From assembly GCA_030684355.1 (NCBI GenBank), contig JAUXTN010000184.1, forward strand, positions 1 through 49,407: 49,407 nt of DNA. Direction: 5' to 3'. The position numbers and the translations under genes are program-made. Shown one piece after another: positions 7,988-15,466 of the stretch (its first letter is position 1; every line of letters begins with the position of its first letter). This stretch comes from Pseudomonadota bacterium (GTDB taxonomy: Bacteria; Myxococcota_A; UBA796; SXON01). The notes under the pieces were generated by a model that worked only from the letters and a program-made list of their open reading frames with translations, had not been told where the DNA came from and made no database searches.

Positions 7988-9640
7988 ATGACCAGCAAGG
8001 CGACGAACGGTCGGAAGGCCGTCTTGATTGGGCTCGACGGAGCCTCGTGGAAGCTCTTGGACGGCTTCATCGATCGCGGCGTCATGCCGACGCTCGGGCG
8101 CCTCCGGGAGGAGGGCGCGCACGGCCCGCTCTGGTCCGTGGTCCCGCCGATGACCGCCACCGCGTGGACCGCCTTCCAGACCGGAAAGGGCCCGGGCAAG
8201 CACGGCATCTACGACTGGACCGAGCCCGTCCCCGGCTCCTACCTCTACCGGCCGATCGACTCCACCCGCATCCAGTCCCGCACGCTCTTCGAGCAGCTCT
8301 CCGAGCGTGGCGCACGCGTCGCGACGGTCAACCTGCCGCTCACCTACCCGGCGCGCCCGATCAACGGAATCGCGGTGGGCGACATGCTGACCCCCGCGAA
8401 GGACGTGCCCGGGTTCACCCACCCCGCCTCCTTCAAGGCCGAGCTCGATCGCATCGTGCCCGACTACGTCATCGACACCCACCTCACCGAGAGCGAGGAC
8501 GACGTCCTGCCCTTCCTGGGGCGGCTCCACGCGATGCTCGAGGGGCGCGGCACGCTGGTGCGCACGCTCATGGAGCAGGAGCCGTGGGACGTGTTCTGCA
8601 CCGTCTGGGTCGAGATGGACCGGATGCAGCACTGCCTCTGGCACATCTTCGATCCCACGCACCCGCATCACGACGCCCGGCTGGCCGCGAAGTACGAGGC
8701 CCCGATCCTCGACATCTACCGCCTCATCGACACCCGCGTCGCCGAGATGATCGAGCGCCGGCCGGCGGACTCCAACGTGATCTTCCTGTCGGATCACGGC
8801 TTTGGGCCGTGCCGCTACAAGGTGTTCCTCAACACCTGGCTCGGCCAGGAGGGCTTCCTGAAGTTCCGCGAGGGCGGGCGGGAGCGCCGCAACGGCCTCC
8901 ACAAGGTGCGCGGCGTGCTGGGGCGCGCCGGCGTCGACACCCGGAAGCTCCTCGACTTCGCCAAGCGCTTCGGCGGCGACCGCGTCCTCCGCATGGGTGA
9001 CGAACTCTCGCGCTTCGCGACGGACATCGACTGGGAGCACACCCAGGCGTTCTGCCACGGCACGAACTCCGTCCGCATCAACCTGAAGGGGCGCGAGCCC
9101 CGCGGCTCTGTGGACCCCAAGGACTACGATCGCGTCGTCGAGGAGGTGCGCCAGCGGCTCCTCGCCATGCGGGACCCCGAGGGCAACCGCATCATCACGC
9201 GCGTCGAGCGGCGGGACCGCCTCTACGAGGGCCCCGAGGTGCACGGAGCGGCGGACCTCCTCATCGCCGGCCACGACGACTCGGTCTGGTTCTACTACTC
9301 CGAGGGGGACGTGCCGAGCGAGGTCTTCGAGAAGAGCGGCTGGGCCAGCGGCAACCACGAGCCGGACGGCCTCTTCCTCGGCTGGGGCCCCGACTTCGCG
9401 CCGGGCACCCACATCGCGGACGCCAACATCGTCGACATCCTCCCGACCCTGTTCGCGACGCTCGGCGTCCCCATCCCCGACGACATCGACGGCCGCGTGC
9501 TCCACGAGGTCTTCGCGCGCACCACGCCCAGCCTGTGGACCGAGGCCCGCCGCTTCGCCGGCGCCGCCGGCCCCGTGCGGGACGCCGCGACCGACCGCGC
9601 GATCGAAGAGCGCCTGCGGGGGCTCGGCTACCTGCAATGA
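7988..9640 (+). CDS. Alkaline-phosphatase-superfamily phosphodiesterase/pyrophosphatase-like enzyme
   Basis: The 550-residue protein belongs to the type I phosphodiesterase/nucleotide pyrophosphatase branch. The metal site starts with LIGLDGASW (D17), followed by the PPMTATAW nucleophile region (Thr near 56-58) and the FLSDHGFG metal motif near residue 268. No signal peptide or membrane helix is obvious, so it is probably cytoplasmic. It is divergent from the tyrosine kinase gene across 67 bases and coupled to the next methyltransferase by an ATGA overlap. Position suggests a role in polysaccharide or lipid-linked intermediate modification, but the substrate cannot be read from sequence. The start is ATG after GGAGGGA. 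Confidence 0.85.
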   Translation: MTSKATNGRKAVLIGLDGASWKLLDGFIDRGVMPTLGRLREEGAHGPLWSVVPPMTATAWTAFQTGKGPGKHGIYDWTEPVPGSYLYRPIDSTRIQSRTLFEQLSERGARVATVNLPLTYPARPINGIAVGDMLTPAKDVPGFTHPASFKAELDRIVPDYVIDTHLTESEDDVLPFLGRLHAMLEGRGTLVRTLMEQEPWDVFCTVWVEMDRMQHCLWHIFDPTHPHHDARLAAKYEAPILDIYRLIDTRVAEMIERRPADSNVIFLSDHGFGPCRYKVFLNTWLGQEGFLKFREGGRERRNGLHKVRGVLGRAGVDTRKLLDFAKRFGGDRVLRMGDELSRFATDIDWEHTQAFCHGTNSVRINLKGREPRGSVDPKDYDRVVEEVRQRLLAMRDPEGNRIITRVERRDRLYEGPEVHGAADLLIAGHDDSVWFYYSEGDVPSEVFEKSGWASGNHEPDGLFLGWGPDFAPGTHIADANIVDILPTLFATLGVPIPDDIDGRVLHEVFARTTPSLWTEARRFAGAAGPVRDAATDRAIEERLRGLGYLQ

Positions 9641-10662
9641 GCGCGACGATTCCCCCGAAGCACCTCGCCGATCCGGTCGACAAGCACCCCCTCACCTCCG
9701 CTCCGGGTGGCCTCGCCGGGCGCTCCGGCGACGTCTACCCCGAGGCCCTCGGCGGCTGGGACCTGCGCCCCCGCGGCAGCGGCACCCTCGACGACGGCAA
9801 CAAGTCCCTCCAGGCCGACATCTACGACCAGCGCCTCGGCGCCATGAGCGACTTCGACCATCCGCACAACCTGATGCTCGTGCATCAGAAAGGCCTGCTC
9901 GAAGCGCTGCCGTTGAAGCGCGGCGACCGCGTGCTGGAGATCGGCGGCCACCGCTCCGGGCTCCTCCCCTGGCTCGAGCGCACGCGCGGCATCACCGGCT
10001 CCGGCCTCGACATCTCGCCCGTGTGGGTCGCGGCGCAGAACGCGGCCGCCCGCGCCCGCGGCAGCGACACCCTGTGGGTCCTCGGTGACGCCGAGGCGCT
10101 CCCCTTCGCGGACCAGAGCTTCGCCGCCGTCGTCGCCTTCGACGTCTTCGAGCACCTCACCCACCTCGATCGCGCCCTCGCCGAGGCCTTCCGCGTCCTC
10201 GCGCCCGGCGGTCGCCTCGTCGTCCACATGCCCGTTCAGGACATCGACGGCAGCTTCGACGGCTTCCAGCGCGCCCGCGACCCCGCCGACTACGCCGCCC
10301 GCCAGGCCAGCGTCGGCCACTTCCACGAGCGCATGCCGACGCGCCGCCAGATGCGCACCCGCATGGAAGGCGTGGGATTCCAAGTACTTGACATGCAATC
10401 CTTCAACGTCTGGATCCAGCCGCTGCATGACCACCGCCTGCTGCCGTGGCTCGGTCGCTTGAAGAACAACCGGACTCCTGGGGCGGGGGGCAAGCCCCCC
10501 GCAACGCCCCCCGTGGCCGCCGGCCCTCCCCCCACGAGCCGCTTCACGAAGATCTACGCGCGTACGGTCGTGCCCCTTGCGCAGGCGCTCTCGGTGCCCG
10601 ACCGGGTGGGGAGCGCGTTGGGGATCGGGGGAAGCTGTTCGTTCGTGGCGGAGCGGCGCTGA
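9637..10662 (+). CDS. SAM-dependent class I methyltransferase
   Basis: The 341-residue protein has a Methyltransf_11-type core. Motif I is VLEIGGHRSG (99-108), the SAM-adenine region is GDAEALPF (150-157), and FDVFEHL (168-174) with VLAPGGRLVVHMP completes the fold. About 90 residues of unassigned sequence precede the core, and a Pro/Gly-rich linker follows at about 285-310. The ATG overlaps the preceding stop (ATGA), so it should be made together with the phosphatase-superfamily protein. A sugar or lipid-linked glycan is a plausible substrate from context only. Confidence 0.85.
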   Translation: MSATIPPKHLADPVDKHPLTSAPGGLAGRSGDVYPEALGGWDLRPRGSGTLDDGNKSLQADIYDQRLGAMSDFDHPHNLMLVHQKGLLEALPLKRGDRVLEIGGHRSGLLPWLERTRGITGSGLDISPVWVAAQNAAARARGSDTLWVLGDAEALPFADQSFAAVVAFDVFEHLTHLDRALAEAFRVLAPGGRLVVHMPVQDIDGSFDGFQRARDPADYAARQASVGHFHERMPTRRQMRTRMEGVGFQVLDMQSFNVWIQPLHDHRLLPWLGRLKNNRTPGAGGKPPATPPVAAGPPPTSRFTKIYARTVVPLAQALSVPDRVGSALGIGGSCSFVAERR

Positions 10663-10711
10663 TCGGCGCACCGCTCCCGTAGGCCTCGCGGGCATCGCGC
10701 CCGCCCGAGCC

Positions 10712-11455
10712 TCAGCGCTTGGGCGCCATCCGATCCCAGGCCCAGATCGGCAGCCACCGCATCAGCGTCGCGACCCACCGCATCTGCCACGGGAACGTGA
10801 TCTCCTTCGCGCCGCGCTCCAGCCCGTCGGCGACGATGCCCGCGGCCTGGTCGGCGGTGAGGAGGAAGGGCATCTTGAACTTGTTCTTCTGGGTCAGGGG
10901 CGTCGCGACGAAGCCGGGGTGGATGGTCGTGCACCGAACGCCGTGCGGGGCGAGGTCGACGCGCATGGCCTCCCAGAGCGTGCTGATCGCGGCCTTGCTC
11001 GCGCTGTAGGCGCCGTGGCCGGGCAGGCCACGGTTCGCGGCCACGCTCGACACGACCGCGACGTGACCGCGGCGGCGTTCGAGCATGCCGGGGAGCACGG
11101 CGCCGGCGCTGTGAACGGCGCCATCGAAGTTCAGGCGCATGGTGGAGAGGATGGTGTCGATGGGCACCTTGTGCATCGGCGCGGGCTGGCCGCTGCCGGC
11201 GTTGGCGACCATCAGGTCGCACGGGCCGAGCGCGGCCTCGAGCGCGGCGACGGCGGCGTCGAGGGCGGCGCGGTCCGTCACGTCGGCAGTGGCGGCGGCG
11301 GCCTCCCCGCCCGCGGCGCGGACCTCCGCCACGATCGAGTCGAGCAGGTCGGCCCGCCGCGCGATGACGCCCACCTTCCACTTGCGACGGCCGAGCTCGC
11401 GCGCCAGGGAGGCGCCGATGCCACTGGAGGCGCCGGTGATGATCGCGACGGACAT
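10712..11455 (-). CDS. Short-chain dehydrogenase/reductase
   Basis: The 247-residue protein is a classical SDR. The cofactor motif GASSGIG is at 8-14, NAG at 85-87, the catalytic Ser at 136-137, and Tyr150 and Lys154 in YSASK. Arg residues after the second strand (ARRAD) suggest NADP(H) preference. A hydrophobic C-terminal segment (MRWVATLMRWLPIWAW) could contact membrane, as in some lipid-acting SDRs. I chose the ATG at 11453-11455 because the Rossmann strand begins there and GGGAG lies just upstream; an in-frame extension further upstream has low-complexity shadow-like sequence. The gene is monocistronic. Confidence 0.9.
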   Translation of the reverse strand: MSVAIITGASSGIGASLARELGRRKWKVGVIARRADLLDSIVAEVRAAGGEAAAATADVTDRAALDAAVAALEAALGPCDLMVANAGSGQPAPMHKVPIDTILSTMRLNFDGAVHSAGAVLPGMLERRRGHVAVVSSVAANRGLPGHGAYSASKAAISTLWEAMRVDLAPHGVRCTTIHPGFVATPLTQKNKFKMPFLLTADQAAGIVADGLERGAKEITFPWQMRWVATLMRWLPIWAWDRMAPKR

Positions 11456-11594
11456 GAGGCTCCCGAGGAACGCGCCCTCTAACCGGCAACCCGCTCCGGA
11501 CGCGCCGCGGGTTCGCGGCCCCCGGGTCCGCTCGCGCGGGACCGCTCCGTCCCCGTTCCGGCGCCGCGAAGCTGGCTTCGCGCGGGAGACGGGG

Positions 11595-11628
11595 GGGTGT
11601 ACGTGGGGATGTAGCGCGGCGTACACCC
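11595..11628. promoter_or_regulatory. Perfect 9-base inverted repeat, 16-base spacer
   Basis: GGGTGTACG (11595-11603) and CGTACACCC (11620-11628) are perfect reverse complements. The arms could bind a dimeric regulator or form a stem-loop. The repeat lies in the divergent control region between the SDR and the SUKH-sigma4 fusion gene. Confidence 0.4.
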
Positions 11629-11756
11629 GGCCGGGCTGCCCCGCCTGGGCTCCTGCCGCCGGCGAGATCACCGCCGGGCTTGTGATACTCGGCCGGAGAG
11701 CTGGCCCCTGCGCCCCGCGGTTCCACGTCGGGTGGCGGACGGCTCCCGCGTGTGGG

Positions 11757-11777
11757 CCGGAAACCACGTGGTTCCGG
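11757..11777. promoter_or_regulatory. Near-perfect palindrome centred on CACGTG
   Basis: A perfect 10-base palindrome ACCACGTGGT (11763-11772) is extended by CCGGA on the left and TCCGG on the right with one extra A. It lies about 85 bases before the chosen start of the SUKH-sigma4 gene, so it is a candidate operator. It could instead form a hairpin. Confidence 0.4.
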
Positions 11778-11859
11778 GGGCCTCCCGTGCTAACCGTTTT
11801 CCCCTCGCGGTCCGCCGCCCTCCCCGAGCCCCGCCGTGTTCGAGCCAACGGAGCCTCCC

Positions 11860-12567
11860 GTGTCTGACGCGACCCCGCCGTTCTCCCCCGCGCTCCTCGC
11901 CCTCTTGAAGCGCCACCTCGGCGCCGTGGTGGGCCCGATGGAGCTCATGCCCTCGCTCGCCGACATGGTCGCCGAGAGCCGGGGCGAGGAGTGGCACGAC
12001 CCCGCCGCGCACGGCATCTGGCTCATCGGCACCGCCGTCAACGGAGACGCCTGGGCGATCGACGTGAACGAGGGCGAGCAGGTCGTGGTCGTCTCGCACG
12101 ACCTCGTCTGGGAAGACGAGGTGGAGACCCTGCGGGACGCCACGTGCGTCGTCGCGGCGAACCTCGCCGAGGCGCTCGAGGAGGCGCGCTCGAACACCCT
12201 CCCCGTCGACTACTTCAGCGCGATCGAAGGGGAGTCCCTCGACGAGCCCGACTCCAAGCTCACCTTTGGCCCCGGCGGCATGGACGCCGGGCTCTCCGTG
12301 CCCCCGGCGGCGCGCGCGGCGATGCTGGGCGCGCTCTTCGGGCCGGACACGGGCGTGACGTGGGACGAGCTCGAGGAAGCCTTCTTCCAGCTCGAGCCCA
12401 CCGAGCGGGCCGTGCTCGCCTCGCGCTACGGGCTCTTCGGCGGCAAGCCGACCTCCGCCGAGGGCACGGCGAAGGCCCTCGGCCTCGAGGCCGACACCGT
12501 CGCCGCCGAGGAAGCACGCGGGCTCCGGTGGCTCAAGCGCCTCGTGGCGAAGGTCACGAAGGGGTAG
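11860..12567 (+). CDS. SUKH-like domain fused to a sigma-70 region 4-like helix-turn-helix
   Basis: This 235-residue protein has two parts. Residues about 11-125 resemble the SMI1/KNR4 (SUKH) fold, with an IWLIGTAVNGDAWAIDV strand pattern followed by VVVVSHD. Residues about 177-228 resemble sigma-70 region 4: LEPTERAVLASRYGLFGG, then a second helix pair ending EEARGLRWLKRL, parallel to the sigma pattern ending IEAKALRKL. The usual VRQ recognition residues are replaced by ADTVAAEE, so DNA binding may be altered. No sigma region 2 is present. I chose GTG at 11860 because CGGAG lies 6 bases upstream; a GTG at 11836 would add 8 residues. Function is unknown. Confidence 0.7.
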   Translation: MSDATPPFSPALLALLKRHLGAVVGPMELMPSLADMVAESRGEEWHDPAAHGIWLIGTAVNGDAWAIDVNEGEQVVVVSHDLVWEDEVETLRDATCVVAANLAEALEEARSNTLPVDYFSAIEGESLDEPDSKLTFGPGGMDAGLSVPPAARAAMLGALFGPDTGVTWDELEEAFFQLEPTERAVLASRYGLFGGKPTSAEGTAKALGLEADTVAAEEARGLRWLKRLVAKVTKG

Positions 12568-12703
12568 GCCCCGGGGGGCGCGAGGCCGCCCTCGCTGACG
12601 CCGGGCGCCCGCGCTGGCGCCGGAGCGGGCCCCGTTGGGGCCGGAGCGGGGGCGCAGTCGGGTCGAAGAGGCGTTTGCGCGAGCGGCCCCCCCCGCCAGC
12701 CCC

Positions 12704-13360
12704 TCACTCCTCCGGCGGCTTGAACGTGAACGGGTAGGTCACGCGCACGATCCCGCCGCCCGCGGGCTCCTGGAACGTGGCGAAGCGCACCTGGTCGAGC
12801 ACGCAGGCCTCGGTGGGCGGGTTCCACAACGTGGTCTTCTTCAGCATCGGCGCGATGACGTGGCCGCTCGGGAGCACCGTGAAGCTCACGACGACCTCGC
12901 CGGCCAGCCCCGGCGCGTCCGGGAGGGCGTTGACGTAGCACTGCGCCACGCCGTCCATGCGGCTGCGCACGCCGGCCTCGATGGCGTCCTTGCCGAGGGC
13001 GCCGAAGAGCGCCACGTCGCCGTCGAGCTTGGGGGCGCCCGGCGCGTTCTCGAGCACGATGGCGGCCTCGCGGCCGATCGTGAGGCGCTGGGCCTTGAAC
13101 ACGTCGGAGACGACCTTCTCGTGGCACGGGGCCGAGACCGGGGACGAAGCGGCGCCGGCCAACGAGAGCGTCGTGACCTTGGCGTCCGCCACGAGATCGA
13201 CCTTGAACACCAGCCTGTCGCCGGGTTGGGCCTTGCACGCCGCGAGCCGCGGGAGCGCCGCGTTCATGGCGGTGGTCACGCTGGCGACGACACGATCGTA
13301 GGTGACGAGCGGCGCGGGCAGGTTCGCGGCGGACGCGGAGAGCGCAAGGGCCAGGAGCAT
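12704..13360 (-). CDS. Exported protein with AgmX/PglI-type C-terminal domain
   Basis: The 218-residue protein starts with a short signal peptide (MLLALALSASA). The C-terminal half contains the pattern of the AgmX/PglI C-terminal, TonB-like domain: a conserved Cys in AQCYVNAL, then GEVVVSFTVLPSGHV, then a Cys in EACVLDQV and a final FATFQEP...YPFTF strand. The domain is common in myxobacteria and is found on proteins of gliding or envelope systems. A strong Shine-Dalgarno (TAGGAGG, 6 bases upstream) supports the ATG at 13358-13360. The N-terminal half is a related strand-rich region and may be a diverged copy of the domain. The specific role is unknown. Confidence 0.75.
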   Translation of the reverse strand: MLLALALSASAANLPAPLVTYDRVVASVTTAMNAALPRLAACKAQPGDRLVFKVDLVADAKVTTLSLAGAASSPVSAPCHEKVVSDVFKAQRLTIGREAAIVLENAPGAPKLDGDVALFGALGKDAIEAGVRSRMDGVAQCYVNALPDAPGLAGEVVVSFTVLPSGHVIAPMLKKTTLWNPPTEACVLDQVRFATFQEPAGGGIVRVTYPFTFKPPEE

Positions 13361-13490
13361 GCCGACCTCCTACCGGCAGGGCCACGCCGGCGCCATCCGC
13401 GACCGCACGGTCGGGACCGCCCGCAACGCAGCGTGGATGGCGGAGGCAGAGTCCCGGCTCATCCGGGCGCGGTGAGCCGGCCTCGCCCCG

Positions 13491-13976
13491 TCACCCCGCG
13501 CATCCCCTCACCTCCACGTGCGCCGGGTCCCACCCGAGGCCGTAGGCGTCCCACGCCGAGGCGTGGCCGTGCCAGTCGCCGCCCCAGCGCAGGCCCTCCG
13601 CGCGCGCGACCTCCCCGAGGGCGCGCAGGAACGGCGCCTCGGCGGCGAGCCGCTCCGCCGCGCCCGCGACGAGCCACAGGTCGACCGGCGCGTTCCAGAG
13701 GTCGACCGCCCGCGCGGCCGGCGCCCCGGCGGCATCGACGTGGTTGTGGCAGCTCCGGCCGCCCGCGAGTTGCGTGCTCTTGCCGATGGCAAAGAGCAGG
13801 TCCTGCAGCTCCGGGCTCCGCCACGACGTGCCGACATGCGGCGTGAACCCTCGCGCCGAGAGCTTCGCCATCACGCGCTCCACGGTGCCCCGGAACGCGG
13901 GCTCCAGGTCCGCGAGGTCGGTCGACCATGGCGAGGCGGCCGCGGGGTGCGCGAGGAGCGAGACGAGGAGCAGCAT
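13491..13976 (-). CDS. Exported M15-like peptidase (VanY/CwlK type)
   Basis: The 161-residue protein has a short signal-like start (MLLLVSLLAHPAAAS) and an M15-type arrangement. A GTSWRSPELQ segment is followed by a His/Asp zinc pair region (CHNHVD...ARAVDLW), a GLRWGGDW motif and a terminal DPAHVEV His. Enzymes of this group cut peptidoglycan peptide bonds, often L-Ala-D-Glu or D-Ala-D-Ala, in the periplasm. The spacing within the His...Asp motif is longer than usual because of an AAGAPAA insert, so activity is not certain. The start is uncertain: the ATG at 13974-13976 fits the signal peptide but has only a weak AGGG before it. Confidence 0.7.
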   Translation of the reverse strand: MLLLVSLLAHPAAASPWSTDLADLEPAFRGTVERVMAKLSARGFTPHVGTSWRSPELQDLLFAIGKSTQLAGGRSCHNHVDAAGAPAARAVDLWNAPVDLWLVAGAAERLAAEAPFLRALGEVARAEGLRWGGDWHGHASAWDAYGLGWDPAHVEVRGCAG

Positions 13977-14106
13977 GCAGCCCTGGTAGCGCTCGATTGT
14001 GGCGATCTCGTGCAAGCGGCGTGGAGCCTCCGTGCGGCGCCGCGGCCCCACCCCGGCGACAACGTCCGATCGCCCGCGGCGGCCGGGCTCGGCCGGCCGG
14101 GCACTG

Positions 14107-14166
14107 CGGGCGGGCGCTGCTCGAGACCCGCTCTGCCGCCCCACGGGCGGGCGCTGCTCGAGACCC
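14107..14166. repeat. Two copies of a 23-base direct repeat
   Basis: An identical 23-base sequence containing GCGCTGCTCGAGACCC occurs at 14107-14129 and 14144-14166, 37 bases start to start. It lies between the GT4 stop and the start of the M15-like peptidase gene, in the latter's leader region. Each copy contains the palindrome CTCGAG. It may be a duplicated regulator site or simple slippage. Confidence 0.6.
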
Positions 14167-14171
14167 CGCAC

Positions 14172-15335
14172 TTAGCGCCCCGCGATCACCGCCCGGTACA
14201 CCGCCTCGACATCGCCCACCACGTGCTCCCAGGCGTAGGTCTGCGCCTTGGTGCGCGCCGCCGCGCTCACCTCGGCCCGGCGCTCCCCGAGGTCCCGCGC
14301 GCGCAGGATCGTGGCCGCCGCGGCCGAAGGGTCGGCGTAGCGCGTGACGAAGCCGTTCTTGCCCTCGTCGATGAAGTAGCGGAAGGCCCGGATGTCGTTC
14401 AGCACGGGCACGAGGCCCGCGCCCATGGCCTCGACGACGGAGATGCCGAAGGACTCGTACTCCGACGGGAAGAGGCCGAGGTCGGCGCGATCGACGGCCG
14501 CGACGAGGTCCTCCTGGCTGACCTTGCCGCGGAACACGAGCCGCCCCTGCAGGCCCAGGGCGTCCCGCTCGCGCTCCAGCCCCGCGACGAGCCCCGGCAC
14601 GACCTCGGGGCCGAGCACCTCCGCCACGAAGGGCCGGGGGTCGCGATCGCGGACGGCCGCGAGGGTCTTCACGAGGTTGGACAAACCCTTGTGCGTGTCG
14701 ACGCGCCCGATGGTGACCCAGGCGCCCGGCGTCGGCGCGGCGCCGAGGTGCTCCCACGGCGCGAGGTCCACCGCGTTGCGCAGGATCACGCCCTTGTCGG
14801 TGATCGTGCGGAAGAGCTCCTCGTCCTGGTCGGACGTGTAGAGCAGGCGGTCGACACCCGAGAGCATGGCGCGGGTCGCGGTCTGGAACCAGATCTTCTT
14901 CAGCCGCGGCGCGAACGCGGTGTGGAAAAATCCGCCGTGCGTCGAGAGCACGACCGGCTTCTTGTGCCACCGCTTCGTCGCGACCATCCAGTCCGCCATG
15001 AAGTCGATCGCATGCACGTGCACGACGTCGTAGCGGGAGGCGAACCGTGCGACGCGCGGCGCCAGCGGGTAGCGGGTGCTGCCCGCGAACGGGACCCGCC
15101 AGATGTGGACGCCGTTGTGGAGGTCGTACGCGGGGTACGACGAGCCGTCCTCGAACGAGCGGTTGAGCGTGACGACATCGCACACGTGGCCGCGGCGCAC
15201 GAGCTGCTCGGCGAGCCACTGGACGTGGCGCTCGATGCCCCCGATGTTCGGCCAGAAGACCCGGGCGATCTGCAGGATGCGGAGGGGCCGCTCGGGAGCG
15301 GCCGGGGGGGCCGTGGACGGGTCGACAGGAGGCAT
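14172..15335 (-). CDS. GT4-family glycosyltransferase
   Basis: The 387-residue protein is a GT-B fold retaining glycosyltransferase. It shows the N-terminal GGIERHV motif (about 32-38), the VVHVHAIDF segment, a donor-domain start at VTIGRVDTHKG and the EX7E-type signature SEYESFGISVVEAMGAG. It should transfer a sugar from an NDP-sugar to a lipid-linked glycan at the cytoplasmic face. The ATG at 15333-15335 is chosen because upstream residues have no conserved features; the Shine-Dalgarno there is weak. The gene is divergent from the second Wzy-like gene, consistent with the polysaccharide theme. Confidence 0.93.
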   Translation of the reverse strand: MPPVDPSTAPPAAPERPLRILQIARVFWPNIGGIERHVQWLAEQLVRRGHVCDVVTLNRSFEDGSSYPAYDLHNGVHIWRVPFAGSTRYPLAPRVARFASRYDVVHVHAIDFMADWMVATKRWHKKPVVLSTHGGFFHTAFAPRLKKIWFQTATRAMLSGVDRLLYTSDQDEELFRTITDKGVILRNAVDLAPWEHLGAAPTPGAWVTIGRVDTHKGLSNLVKTLAAVRDRDPRPFVAEVLGPEVVPGLVAGLERERDALGLQGRLVFRGKVSQEDLVAAVDRADLGLFPSEYESFGISVVEAMGAGLVPVLNDIRAFRYFIDEGKNGFVTRYADPSAAAATILRARDLGERRAEVSAAARTKAQTYAWEHVVGDVEAVYRAVIAGR

Positions 15336-15466
15336 GGTGACGCCGTCGGGACTAACCGTCGGAGGTGCATCCGGGTAAGCTGCGGCGTGCACGAGGCGAC
15401 GACGCAGCGCGCGGGTGGGATCTCCCCGCATGTTCCCCTGTTGCCGTGTGCGGCCGTGGGGCTGGC

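Larger units (their letters stand above)
11456..11859. other. 404-base divergent intergenic region with two inverted repeats
   Basis: No credible coding sequence is seen between the SDR (minus) and the SUKH-sigma4 gene (plus). The region holds a 9-base inverted repeat (11595-11628) and a CACGTG-centred palindrome (11757-11777), annotated separately. It is the largest gap in the first half of the window and probably carries divergent promoters and regulator sites. Confidence 0.6.

Noticed and set aside
11860..12567. SUKH domain as an immunity protein of a polymorphic toxin system
   Set aside because: No toxin, secretion marker or other immunity gene lies nearby, and the partner domain is sigma-4-like rather than a toxin.
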